Positions 46,721-59,189 of a stretch of 64,000 nucleotides of DNA are shown here, in pieces. The notes beneath the pieces are model-generated. The model was not told the DNA's origin, ran no database searches, and saw nothing but the letters and a program-made list of their open reading frames with translations. The DNA is from Heliocidaris erythrogramma (Eukaryota; Echinodermata; Echinoidea; Camarodonta; Echinometridae), in the NCBI GenBank assembly GCA_025617745.1, contig CM046853.1, forward strand, positions 12,788,974 through 12,852,973, given 5' to 3'. The translations under genes were made by a program, and so were the position numbers. Each line of letters starts with the position of its first letter. Position 1 is the first letter of the stretch.

Positions 46721-47551
46721 ATTTTTGTTCAAAAATAACAACATTTCGTTAATAATGATGAAAGAAAAAAGAATTCACATAGGATGTAGGAGGTTGTTGC
46801 AAAATTCAAATATATTTCACAATTACTAACTTCATGAAGTCAAGTCTTGTGAATGAGTCACTCTTATCATGGGAACTGAACTTTGACAAACTCATTCATT
46901 TCTGTTTGTATTAATACTTGAAATCTTTATATGGGGTATTTGCTTATACCATTAAGATGAGGGTGACAAGATTTCATTTTAGTTAAGGCCCCTTTTGATT
47001 TATAGTATAAAGTTAGTTGATATAAGATATGATGGGAAAATGTTCAAGAAGACAGTGTTTATTGTCTGTTTGGTGTCCAAACACCAGACTCCAGATATGT
47101 TGACAATCTTGATAACATTTATGATATGAAATGAAGATTTTTATTACAGAGGATGCTCCATTGATAAATTGCTCATATCTCTGTTATGAAAAGAAGCATG
47201 TATTCCCAATGTAAATTTTTGGGGTCTTTTTTTTTCCATTTGCCCAAGTTCAAATACTTTGTCAATTTTTTTTCTTTCTATATTTAGCCTTTGTATGACT
47301 AGTTAATAATTGACAGCTTTATTCTTTCATTTTTAAAACTTTGTTTTGTTTATTTTTTTATATAAAATGGATGAATTCTTTTGTCATGTGTTGAAATAAT
47401 TTAGATTGAATCCACCCAATAGACGGTTATTTATACCACATTTTAAAACTTAAATTCAAACATGTTTATACATAACACGTGTGAGGATGTTTTTTTTTTC
47501 TTTCATCAAGTTTATAATTTTCTCGTTTTTCTCTCTATTCATTTTGCATAG

Positions 47552-47683
47552 CTTTGGTTGGTAGATTCATCTACTGCTAAACTGTATGAGGAGATGACTA
47601 TTGATGCTGATGGTGGCATGGTCAAGAATGGTTTGGTGTTAACGCCAGATGAAGACCATGTCTATGTGATGACAGAAACAAAG
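47552..47683 (+). CDS. PLXNB: Plexin, third coding exon: end of the sema domain
   Basis: 44 codons in phase 0: LWLVDSSTAKLYEEMTIDAD, then GGMVKNGLVLTPDEDHVYVM and TETK. The GLVLTPDEDHVYVMTETK block corresponds to the last sema strand of plexins (L.....H.YVMT...), which normally precedes a V...PV..C segment and the first PSI domain. Those are not found before 64000. The acceptor is GCATAG with an upstream CT-rich tract; the donor is AAG/GTAAGA. Translation past the donor would continue as VRTLDLFCF.. without plexin features, so the exon ends at 47683. Confidence 0.9.
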
Positions 47684-47814
47684 GTAAGAACATTGGATTT
47701 GTTTTGTTTCTTAACACCGTGTCTGTACTGTCAGTTGAGAAGATTTGGAAAGAAGGATGTCCACTTTTTGTATAAGTCAAACTTGTATGCATTTTTGTTT
47801 GATTGCTGCCTTGT

Positions 47815-48160
47815 TAAAGAGAAGGTCAAGTTGTGGGAAAGATGAAAAATAATTTGTGAGCTTTCCCATTCGTGTTCGGTCAGTTTGGAAAAACACCACT
47901 GTAGAAATGTCTCCTGAAAAGGATTGCTCTTCAAATGCCCTCATATTCAAAATTATGACGAGAAATAGCTGAAGTGTTTGGGCCGAACATTCATGCCACA
48001 TGTGTGTGCATTTCTGTGAGATTGGGTCAATTTCTTATCATTTTGACGATTCCAAAACATCACAGTATACACCAATTCTTATGTACAAATTATCAACCTT
48101 TCCCCAAATGCTTTGAAATAGTTCCTTTCACAATGTAATTGCAAGACCAGAACTCAATTT
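47815..48160 (+). repeat. Dispersed repeat, copy B (partner at 37390-37790)
   Basis: Same order of shared blocks as copy A, beginning about 130 bp after the exon donor at 47684. It is shorter than copy A by about 30-50 bp. The arrangement places the two copies on either side of the three sema exons. Confidence 0.8.
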
Positions 48161-49618
48161 CATCTTCAAGTATTATCTGTGTGGACAAATTATCTGTTCA
48201 AGAAGGTTAATAATGTTTTGTTTTTTAATGAAAGGATTGAATATTTGTAATTCTTGTAGATTGTTATTGCTGCAATAAATTTACAACTAAGTCAGTAATG
48301 ATTTATTCAAGATGGTTACTTGAAAATTGATACAAGGAAAAATTCAACCACAATATTTTGACCCATTTTAAGTTCATCAAATCTGTGAAGTTGTTTTAAG
48401 GATGAATCAGTGAAGCAGGGAGTACTTCAAACATACATGTATACCCTTGATGAGACCCCAACCTGACTCAACACAAGTCTTATCCTCATCTCTAGAAACG
48501 ATTGAAGAAACACATCCTTCAAGTTGTTAAATGCTGAATTATTCGGAGCGGGAAGACAGCAGAACATTGACTGAGTAACCTCATGATAGATCAGTAGCTT
48601 CAGGCACAATTTGAAATGACTAATGGGTAATGAGGAAGCTACAAATACATCGCTTCAAAACTCATTTGTTCAAATGGTGAAGAGAATTAATGTGTATTGC
48701 TCGTAATCTTGGCATAACACAAAAGTACCACTTGTAGAATTAGTCACATGCTTTACAACACACTTGATTGGGGCTCCTGCAATTAGAATTCATTTCAAAT
48801 TCTAAGCATGTAGCACTACAGTGTTGCATTTCATCAAGTATGTATGTTACGCTCATATTTCTAATGGATGGTAGGGGACCAGTCTAATTAATTAATCACC
48901 ACTCTCTTATCAGTCTGTAGCCTTAATTTGTAGCAATATTGGGTCATTATTTACTGATTGATTTCTGTTTGCATTAATCAGTAATAAATTCAAGTTGATT
49001 TCATGGTAATGATCCACACTTGCTAATAATTTGATATTTTTGTATTAATGATAGCACTGATTTAGCCAAATATAATTAGAATTGGCAATCAATGAAAATT
49101 TCTATTCTAGAATGTAATTGGACGGATCTTTTTTTCTCTGGTTATTAAGTGAAAATATCTTAGATTGTTTTCAATCTGTCTATAGGCAATTGATTTTTCC
49201 TTTTTATTTTGTATCTTCGTTTCATCTAAAATGGAATTTGACAAAGATATTTTGATGCATGTGACAAATTACTCAGGTGTTAATTGATAGCAAACTAACT
49301 CCTGCTTTCAATTTGTCATATTATTCCTCATCCAGACAACTAGCAATTCACAGGAGTGCTTGGCAAACAATCCATCTTAAAAAGTGCTAACCTCTCAAGA
49401 TTGTGATTCCAATACTCGCTGAGATTGATGTTTGTGGAGAATTGGTTTGAAATGTTTTCATGGTCTTCCTCACTTCAATGTTGAAATTAATCAAAGCCTT
49501 GGAATACTGGTTGTTTTAGCAAGTAATTTCAGTTGCATGTAGGTAGATTTTTTCATGTAGCACTTGTCAGCTTGTCCTGTGGAACAATTATGATTGAAGA
49601 ATTTCGGGAGATGAGGGG

Positions 49619-49648
49619 GAGAGAGAAAGAGAGAGAGAGAGAGAGAGC
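49619..49648 (+). repeat. (GA)n microsatellite
   Basis: A GA dinucleotide tract with one AAA interruption. Confidence 0.9.
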
Positions 49649-50749
49649 GTGCCATATCCACTTCCATGATGGTAAACATTACCTGAGATACATTGATAAA
49701 CATGATTTCCAAAAATATTACAAGAGATGAAGTGTTATTATTCTCAATCCACAAGGTAATTCATCTTTTGAAGCACCTTCTCCTCTTTTAGCCCATGTAA
49801 TGCATCATCGGTGAACCATCATATGAAAATCAATGAAATGCCTGGAGCCAGCAGTATGTGATTCCTCAAAATGTTGCACCTCTGTCAAAGTTGTGTGTGT
49901 GTGCAAATGTTAAACCTCAAATAGAATTATGAATTCACATGAAACTCTCCCAGTTGACAATTTTGTCAGTGGGTCTATTTACAGATTTAAGAGCTCATAT
50001 AATTACCAGATATCACTGAATTTTGGAACGTTGAATTTCTGTTTCCAATTTGTTACAGAGTGCTTATGTTATTTTTTAGTTTTATTTCATTTGGGGTAAT
50101 TGTGTGTCACTGCTTCATAGCTCAGAAAGCATCATACATCTCATAGTATTATCTGCTGGAAAAAGGTACATGTATTTCTTAAGATTGTCCAGGAGAATGT
50201 CAAAATGGCCAACAGACTTTCACTTCATTGCTCTGTAGCTCTGTCTGACAAACGACCCCTGGACAGTTGATGCTTTTAAAAACGGGGAATAATTTACATT
50301 TGAGATGAAAATGGCTTGGCAGAAAGTCTTTTCTCATTCTTAGAGATGAAATATATTGCCTGGAGCTTAAAAGCAGGAGGTGTCAGGATGTGATTGCACA
50401 CTGTCTTTTCCTTAATTCTTTAAAAGGGTGGATAATTAAAGCGGAATCTTTTAAGGTTTCTTGGAGATCAATGTTGATATCAAGCTTAAGTTTTTCCTTA
50501 AACTGGCTACAATGAGATTTGTTTTTTTGAAAAAAATCTTTAAATTGTTAGACATGACTCCATAACATGTAGCTTTACTATTCTTGCACTTCCAAATGAG
50601 AAAAATAATATACAGAATTCAAATAAGATATTGGAGGGAAAAAAGAAGATATTTGGGGTGTCACATCCCTTTGAAATCAATTTGAATCTACATATAATAG
50701 TTGTTAGAGAGAAGAATGACAAGAAATTGAAGAATTTGAAAGAGAGGGT

Positions 50750-50825
50750 CAGAGAGAGAGAGAGAGAGGAGGGGGGGGGGGGGGGGGGGGAGAGAAGGAG
50801 CGATACAGAGAGATGGAGGAGTAAG
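50750..50825 (+). repeat. (GA)n followed by G20 and a purine-rich tail
   Basis: AGAGAG array, then about 20 G (50771-50790), then GAGA/GGAG purines. A long all-purine strand. Confidence 0.9.
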
Positions 50826-50999
50826 GAGAGAGGGAAAGATGCCTCTGTTGTCTCTTCTGAAATATGTCTGGTTGACCAGTAATATTTTTTTCCTGGATGA
50901 AATGCATTTGGAATTACAATTAAGTTGCTAGATGTGAATAAATAGCCCCACTTCCCATATTCGAAATTGAAATGAACTTGAATGGGTTAATTGATTTTG

Positions 51000-53900
51000 C
51001 AGGTTCTTTTGGGTGATACCTTATCAGATTTTGGGCTAATGAAATTATGCTACCGGTCATAAGAAAGGCCAGCATGGTTAGTACATGTCCACTGCCGATG
51101 ATTACCAAAGCAGAATTGAAATTGAAATATCTTTCACGCTCACTGCGGCAATTTCTTTCTTGGATAATTAAATGATCATAATGAATTTTACATTCCAAAA
51201 TAGGCCCCAAATATCAAAATTATGCACATACCAGAAGTTGTCAGAGTCAAGTCTATAGGGACAGGGGCAGGGGTAGAAACTGGATCAGAGAAGATAATCT
51301 GGTATTCACATTAGCAAGTGGTGAGATTTCATTGAGAAATGTACTTCTAGAGCTGCTATAATCATTGGGTCACTCAATGAAATTTGAACAAATCGCACAT
51401 CTCATCGATGCGAGAGGTGAAGAATGTCTTCCGGGTATTTACCGTTTTTCCAGTCTTGGCACGTTCCTTTAATGGCGAGAAGTCATTCGTCAGAGTCCCT
51501 GAATCTTGTCTTGAATGAATAAAGATGGTAGAAAGGTTTGTGAATTCACTCAGCATATGTGCTCTTGACTCTTCCTTTCAGTCAGTTATTTCAAAATTTT
51601 GTGAAATTTTGTGAATTATCACTATCGAGACACTACGCAAGAGAATTTGTTTGTCTTCTTATTTTGATATTGGAATGCGTATGACATGTACGATGAAATA
51701 ACAATCCTCTTTGGGATGTTTTCAGATAGGATATTCGAATCCCACCCTCCCTGCATAAACAACGAGTTCTTCGCTTCTACATTTGTGAGATTGTACTTTA
51801 AAATAAATGATGAAAGATGAAGGTAGTATGATCAACTTTTCTGACAATGGAAAGTAGTAACTGGGTAAGGAGTTGAAAGAGGACCAGGTAGATTAAACAA
51901 TTTTGTGCCTTGGGGGGAAATTATAATCGGTTAAATCCAGAATTTGAGAACATCCTGCAATAATATACTGAACAAGATCCACCAAACTATACCAAGTTTG
52001 TATAATTTTAGCATAGTGGGATTATAACTTCATCATTTATTTTCATGACAAACATATCACTGAATCAGAAAATTTGTATCAGCGATAACATCTTTTTGGG
52101 TTAGAATGTAAAATACCAAATTACTTTTTGTTCGTATTTCATGTCTATAATTCTCTTTTTAGAAAATTATATTTATCCTCTCTTTTTTGTCAATTTCCCA
52201 TCATGAATATGGGAGGATAGAAGCAGAGTATAGTAATAAAGGTGATAATGGGAGACTGACGGGGATTACAATAGAAGATATATAGTGCTGATTATGACGG
52301 ATGTGGTATTTGAAAGGCCACCTAGAGAATTGAATAAAATGAATCTCTTTATGTCTGTGTGAAGCGTAATGGACAATCAATGGAATGTGACTAATGTAGA
52401 ACGGAACACTAAAAAAAAGTGAGGGAAATTCGCACTCCTAACTGAAAATCGGTCTTTTGAAGCACAGCGTGCAACTGCCAAGTTCCCAAACGTGCCTAAC
52501 AATGGGTCGCGCATGAATAAGATTTCTAAAGAATCGCAAAAGGGGTCTTTATTCTTTCCTGTCTGCCCGAAAAGTAAATTTAGGAAGGTTTTGATTGTTT
52601 GATTTAGGAGACATAGCTCCATCGCCACGGACTGCTTCACTTCAGGCATTTAGAACTTTGTTTGATCAGTATGATTTCACCGTGATTGGTTAAGAGCCCA
52701 CCTCCTGATCTATTCTACTCTTCATCAAAAGGACCTGCTTTCCCATACAATATAAACGTAAAGAATTATGAGTCATGGGGTTTGCGCTTATTCAAATACT
52801 GAAAATATGGCTATCATTGTACCTTCATGGAGATATTTGATGAATGTGATAAGGCTGGAGTATTGTGAGAAAGTAGGATGGGCCCCAATTTTCAGCCAAG
52901 TTTGGAAGTTCTGAAGTAAGTCTGAGTAAAGATGCGAAAAGGGGAGGTCCGGAATAGAGTTGCGAAATAAGGACAAAAATATGAAGGTTTAAAAAAAAGA
53001 AGAAAATACATATGGCCTTTCATTTTTGTGGTTAGCATTTCAACAAACACAAGCAGGAACTGGAATATATGTTGTTTGCATTTCGAGTGATGACATTTAA
53101 GCAAACCTTGCAATTACGTTGTTCAATAAGAAAGCCACACTATCAGAAGACCTACAATTTGAATTCTGTAGTGGTTATATTGTTAAGGAATGATATGTAT
53201 TTTTATATTCACTGAAAAACATAGGATTGAACATATAATCAGCAACTCACAAGTAAATATTTACAAGCTCCAAAGCTTATATTATTTCCAATTACTATTC
53301 AAACTGATGAAAATTCCCACACATGATTTATTCATTGTATTACATGTACTGTATGTGGCAAAAACCTGAAGTATGCATCACCGTTTTGACTACATGAAAC
53401 CCTTGCTCTTTATTAAAATTAGAGTCTATTTGATCCGCCCACTTCATAGGAATCGGGATAGCATTCCCTTGTATTCTTTGGATGGAGTCCCTTGCATTAG
53501 TTCCATGGAAAAAGCCTTGATAGTTTTTCAAATCCCTATGTATTTCCGTTGCAGGTGCAATTTATATATACATATAGATAGGCCCATAGATGATGAAATG
53601 GCTTTTATGGAATGTGTGTCAACAAAACAGGATAATATTTTTTGTTTGTAGAAAATTTCCCAGCTCTTTGATGTGCCGCATTTGAATGCCATCATATTCC
53701 CAAAAGAATTGTAAATCCACTCTAAGTTTTAATTGTAGCTTTTCCATTCCTAACTGTTTTTTCCTCATAGAAAGTTGAGTAGTAAGCATGGCTAGTCATT
53801 TTATTACACGATTTCAACTCCTTGTTAAAGCACAGCCCATAATTTTGTGCTGCTTTTGTTCACTTCTTTGGGAATGTTACATTTCCCTTTGTAATATTAA

Positions 53901-56900
53901 AAGTTAATATAAAGATTAAACTTCTTAAAGTTGACATTATTTCAGAATCGATGATTGCTTTTAGTTTTTTAATGTTGCATGTTTTATATGCATATCAAAA
54001 CTATTTTACCAATGCCCAAGAAAGCTTGAGGATTTGAGATTTCTTCTTGAGGAGTAAAGGAGAGAAGATTAAAAGAATAATATAGGGTTCCAGCCTCCGA
54101 GCAAAGAGTATGTCTCTGTAGTTTGGTCTTGTGTTGAATGCAAGCCTGGAATCAAAAGAGACTTTACAATTACAAAACATATAAGGTTTCTTTCTCAGAT
54201 TATGTACTTCGAAACCATAATTACTTGAGCTCACCGTAAGCTTCATCTTCAACAATTACTTAGCTATCTTCAAGCTACCATTTAAATCAGATCACTTTTT
54301 CCGAAGGATGAATTGTGAATTGTGATAACTCTCCCATTGCAAGTGATTTCCATCTGTACATTGTAAAAAAAAATAGCTTCCTTTTCAAAAGTATAGTGAG
54401 AAAAGGAGGATACAGTGATTTCTGACTGGATTACAACAAATAGTCTTAAGTTATCAGATACTTAGAATAGGCCTCTAGATTGAGATTATTGTACATATTG
54501 CTGAGGACGGAATTGAGTGATGCAACAAGTATAGTGCACTCGCAGGTAATGATGGCAAATCCTGAAGACAAAAGTTTAGCCACCGGCTACTTCACATTAG
54601 TGGACTATAGTGGTTGCCCAATCAACATCTAAATATTTATTTCAGTGTGGTCTTCAGTACAAACTCTTCTCCCTTTTAGGTTCTTTGTCCTGGCATATTT
54701 CTAATGATACCAATGCAAATCTTTTATTTCCTGTCTGGTCTTTTCTTCCTTAGAAGTCAAGTAAAATCTTGAGAATCCTGTCTCCTTATTATAAATACAT
54801 AATTTGGGAAATTGATTTGGGAAGATGAATCTTTAAATAAGATGTAGACTGGATAAAAGTTTATGTCTTGTCTGTGATCTTAGGTGAACCTTGAAATCCT
54901 CTTGACTTCTTTATAGATGAAGAAAATGGTGTCAGGTCCTGAAGATGATTTTCTCCAAAAAGCTGCATTTACCTGGCTTCCTGATTTAGTGGTGGGATTA
55001 TCACGTTTTTTGAAAGGAGTTTTTGACATTTGGTAATCCATCCAAATCATCTTCCTCAATTACATGATGTCTTTTGTATCTTTGGTCAACTTAATGAAAT
55101 CAACAGGGCAGTGCCACCTGTAATCCTCTTGCCATTCAGGGCATTCTAATACATTTAATGGGTAGAGGGTTTGGAAAGTGCAATGATAGCTTGTGACTTG
55201 TTGGAATTGTAGACCTTGAGGTTAAAAAAAAAAGAAGATGAAAATGTGATGTGGAAAAGGGTAGTCAAAGGCAGTGAGGATCAAAGATGAAAGAACAAAT
55301 GAGATGGTGAAAGATAAAAAATAGAATAGAGCAAAAAGACAGCATAGGTGTTTGACTTCAGATTGCATTTGGGAAATTGAGATGTGTAAAATCTAAAGTT
55401 ATGTTCGTCATATTTCTGTATTTTAATGTGAAGGAGATAATTTGAAATCAGAATTGTATTGAGAAACATTAACAATACATAGGACAGAAAAATGATAAGA
55501 AGGAATACTTATAAGGAGAACCTCTAGGATAGAACCCAAAATGACCCTGCGAGTGCAAAGACTGTCTCACCTGGCCACAAGTAGGATCAACTGAATTGAT
55601 ATGACAGACACACCTGCATGTTTGCCATTGACCTTTGACCTATCATAAGAGAGGTGTGGTTTGATTTGGGAGCTAGGTTAGCTTTGGGTCTGACCTGTGA
55701 CCTGGTTTCCCTTGACACCACTGCTGTATGATTCTGTCTTGTCTACAATGATAAATTGGGTGCAGACAGCAATATGCACTGATTGTTCCAATGACACACC
55801 CACTATTTGAAATGTTGAAAATCCATGTAAAGACAAAAAGGAAACATGGTCGTTCCATAGGTCTAAATTCATCATTTGAATGTTTAAGAGAAAGGAAAGA
55901 GAAATTTAAAGGGGTTTGTGATGATGGAACTTTTACCTGATCATGTTGATTATGATTGAATTCTTGTTTGTATTGCAGCAAGACACAGACTGCATGCTGG
56001 GAAGACTATTTTTTCATTGAATTTAAAAAGAAACATTGCTACTTTCCTGAGCTGTGATCAGCAGGTAGGCTGGTCAGAGATGAATCATGTTTTACAGAGC
56101 TTTTAATTAGTCAAGATAAAGTAGAGGAAATTTGACCCGTTACACTCTGGTAGTCCAACTTGTTGCGTTTGAGGTCATTAGATAATTTTATGAAATTGTG
56201 ACACTTCCGACTTCTGTGATGGGTACACTTGAACTGATTGAGCAGACAGGACCGGAAAACCGACTAAACAATTACCCATTTTTGTTGAATAGGTATATCC
56301 TGAGGACTTGAACTTTCATTGTAGGGGAATTAGGATTTTTCCCTTTACAATTTGTATTTACCATGAGCCTATATTTGGCAGATGCAGATGTGACTGTATG
56401 TTATTGTCACCAACTTAAATGATTGAATGCAATACTACAATACAATGTAGATGAGTTGAAGATTTGATTAAGGAGTAGCCTTGCTTACATTGTAAAAATG
56501 TAAATAAATGTAATCCTTTTCATCATTCGTGTTTATTGAAAGCCACATGTACATATGGCATTATTTATTTACTCCTTGGGTAATACAAGAGTTTTCAAAT
56601 ATTTGCTGCCAAAGATTAATAGATTTAATGGACCATTATTCAAATTGCAATTCACCATGTCCACAATCATAGGAATCCTGAAATGAAGTGATAAGCCTGA
56701 GGCTATAAGTTTAGGGCATTAAATTCCCAGAGACCATTGCTCGCCAATACTTCTTTAGTTTAATCTTAAGTTGATTCTGAGGTGTTATTTACATCCTTTC
56801 CTAATTTAATGTATGGGCATGGCTCCTTCACATTCTTCATGGAACAAAGTCTGACCGGGGAAAGGGAGACGGCCGGGACTCTCGCCAACAAAGCAGTCTG

Positions 56901-56929
56901 CAAACACAATTTCAAATGCAGGTGGGGGG
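51000..56929 (+). other. Non-coding intronic DNA
   Basis: No exon or element boundary that I can support. A patch at about 52430-52660 and another at about 51390-51510 have more CpG than their surroundings and could be regulatory, but I see no defined motif cluster in them. Confidence 0.4.
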
Positions 56930-56972
56930 AAAAAAGTAGGAAAAAAAGTAGGGAAAAAAGTAGGAAAACTCT
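56930..56972 (+). repeat. Short purine-rich tandem repeat
   Basis: Units of the form GGAAAAAAAGTA (10-13 bp) repeated about three times. Confidence 0.85.
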
Positions 56973-57583
56973 TCAGAAAAATCCCCATTCTCAGCCCGCC
57001 ATTTGGCATTCATGATCACTTCTGTATGCACATTTGCTGCAAAGCGTAATTGAATTTGCCCTGGAGACCACACAGATGGAAGAAAAGGGAGTAGAAAGGA
57101 GAATGCCAGGCCATGAATGTTCCTGTGATTGAATGGGCTGGCCTGGATGATTCCGAGGATGTATTGTTAACTTTTCATGACTTCTTTATATTTTTTCTTT
57201 CTTTAAGTTTGACAAAAAGAAGCTAGTAGTCTTTGCTCTAAGATTACAAGGCTTGTTGGTACAGATGTTTAGAAACCTTAAACATGCAGGAACTTACGGA
57301 CAAAAATTGTTAATTTCTGTAGCAAGAATGTATCAGACACAGACAATAGACACATGATGGAATGTTTATGTAGGATTTTAGAGTGATATTCTGTGATCCG
57401 TCAAGATGACATGGACAGAAATAATAATCACCATGTACAGCTATGTGCTTTAATTGAAGTACTAAAAATGAAATGAAGGATTTTTTTTTTCTTTTTCAGG
57501 GGGGGGGTGGGGTAGGGTTCAAGAAAATGCTCTCCAGGTTACAACTACATCAGAACATGGAGATCATCCATAATATATGCACT

Positions 57584-57603
57584 TGGAGGGGGGGGGGGGG
57601 GGG
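57584..57603 (+). repeat. G-run
   Basis: About 18-20 consecutive G, 50 bp upstream of the hAT-type element. Confidence 0.85.
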
Positions 57604-57652
57604 AGTAGGAAGGTATTCAGAAAAGATCAGAAAATCAGTTCTATATCAAGTA

Positions 57653-58094
57653 CAGTGTTATAGCTACGGTGGTCGGCGGTGGACGGGCCCGACCAGCACG
57701 GGGGATTTCCGTCCACCACTCGGGGTGAAAAACACTGCTTCCGACCGGCACTAATTTCACATAAGAAACAGCATTAAACGTAACTGTTTGTGAAGAAACG
57801 TGGTACTTACATTCATATTTCCATCTTTATTCTTGTTTTATTTGCAATCGTACAAGAATCATGCTTTCTATTTAACAATAAATGATTATTTCTTATAGAT
57901 TTGCCGAGTTTCGTTGTCTTTTGTTACGCACTATACTGTACTACTGTTCGTAATTTGCACGTACAAATAGATATCATGTTTTACGTAGCGTATACCGGAA
58001 GCTGCTAATTGCGAGGCTCCGTTCGCTAGAATTACTTGTTGCTTGTCAGTCAGTGAAATTTAAACACCACTAAAAGTTCCTAGCTATAACACTG
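57653..58094. mobile_element. Non-autonomous hAT-type element
   Basis: The 442-bp element has 14-bp perfect terminal inverted repeats (CAGTGTTATAGCTA) and a perfect 8-bp target duplication ATCAAGTA (57645-57652 and 58095-58102). Both the CAGTG start and the 8-bp duplication are typical of the hAT superfamily. The interior has a GC-rich block with a GGTGGACGG...CCGTCCACC inverted repeat (about 57678-57719) near the left end. It has no transposase, so it depends on one elsewhere. Confidence 0.88.
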
Positions 58095-58689
58095 ATCAAG
58101 TAGTCTCTATAACTGCAACTTTAATTTCCAATTTTAGAGCATTCATGTCAGTCTGGATCCATTTCCAGTCGGCAAGTAGGATTAGGCTCAATAGCAAACA
58201 GGTGGATAGTGCTCATGTTTTATTTCTGGTCCTGGAGCAACAATCGCTGAACATGAAATTGAGACATCAAGATGGCTGCCCATAATGACAGCCTACTTAA
58301 CGGACGACGTTGATCTTAAGCCTTGTGGTATCCATGATGAAGTGAGAAGGTAAAGGAATCATCTGATGTCTCAAAGTTAGGAAGGGGAGATGCCCTCTGT
58401 CAGGTGTGAGAGGTTGGGAAGAATTTTAAGCAGGGCTTTGTGAATATTAATGTGTCCAGAGACGTTCTTACAGCAGGGTAATTGTTGACTGTATAGGAAA
58501 ATTAAGCGCTTCAGCAAGAATCAGTCAGTTTATTTTCTTCCCAAGCGATGGTTTTCATGTAAATATACAACCACTGCAGCTATTTAGTTTGATTGAACAT
58601 TCAAGAAACGTTCTGACATCTTGCCTTGAGAATGGTCAATAGAATTGACCCTGTGTCTCTCCTAATGTCAGTACATCTCCCAAGATGCT

Positions 58690-58906
58690 GCCCACACTTG
58701 GTGACAGAGCATTTTCAACTACTGCTCCCAAACTGTGGAATCAACTACCCGAATTCTCCATAACCAACAGTGTCTGGATGCCTTCAAAAAGCTTCTCAGA
58801 ACTCACTTATTCCATTAATAACATTGTAAAGTGCATTTGAACATAATATATGGAAAATGCGCTATATAAGTACTTTAATATTATTATTATTATTATTATT
58901 ATTATC
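58690..58906 (+). mobile_element. L2-like LINE 3' end with frameshifted reverse transcriptase tail
   Basis: LGDRAFSTTAPKLWNQLPE (from about 58697) is followed, after a frame change, by LDAFKKLLRTHLFH and a stop at 58816-58818. This is the conserved C-terminus of L2/CR1-type reverse transcriptases (GDRAFS.AAP.LWN.LP ... SL..FKK.LKTHLF). Then comes the typical 3' tail with GCGCTATATAAGTA and (ATT)n. The rest of the element is missing. A related tail is at 16746-16819. Confidence 0.85.
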
Positions 58907-59189
58907 CATTTTGTGGTCTCCACCCTCTATTCCCTTGCCCTCCACATTCACCTCTTGCTCCTTAAGTTATTACCCCTCTATTATTGAACTCCTCCCAATT
59001 ACCCCTCTGTTATTGAACTCCTCCCTTTTACCCCTTTGCCTTGGCCCATGTAGCCCTCCACCCTTCTATGCTATGCTGTTTCTACAAAACTCTGGGCCAC
59101 GCCTAACCCCAATTATTGATATTGATGTTGCAATTATATTGCCATTGTTAGTCTTCTTGGTTAGACCATTCTGTGTTGCTTTTTGAATT

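Larger units (their letters stand above)
40626..47551 (+). other. Plexin intron, 6926 bp
   Basis: GTACAT to a pyrimidine-rich acceptor ending GCATAG at 47551. It contains hairpin-family copy 3 (41925-42005), a small element with 8-9 bp near-duplicated flanks (44103-44332) and half of a TTAA-type MITE (46541-46720). No additional coding exon is evident, and none is needed, since the flanking exons join in frame. Confidence 0.8.

Noticed and set aside
55978-56060. Acceptor-like TATTGCAG as the next plexin exon
   Set aside because: Phase-0 translation meets a stop quickly and has no PSI cysteine pattern.
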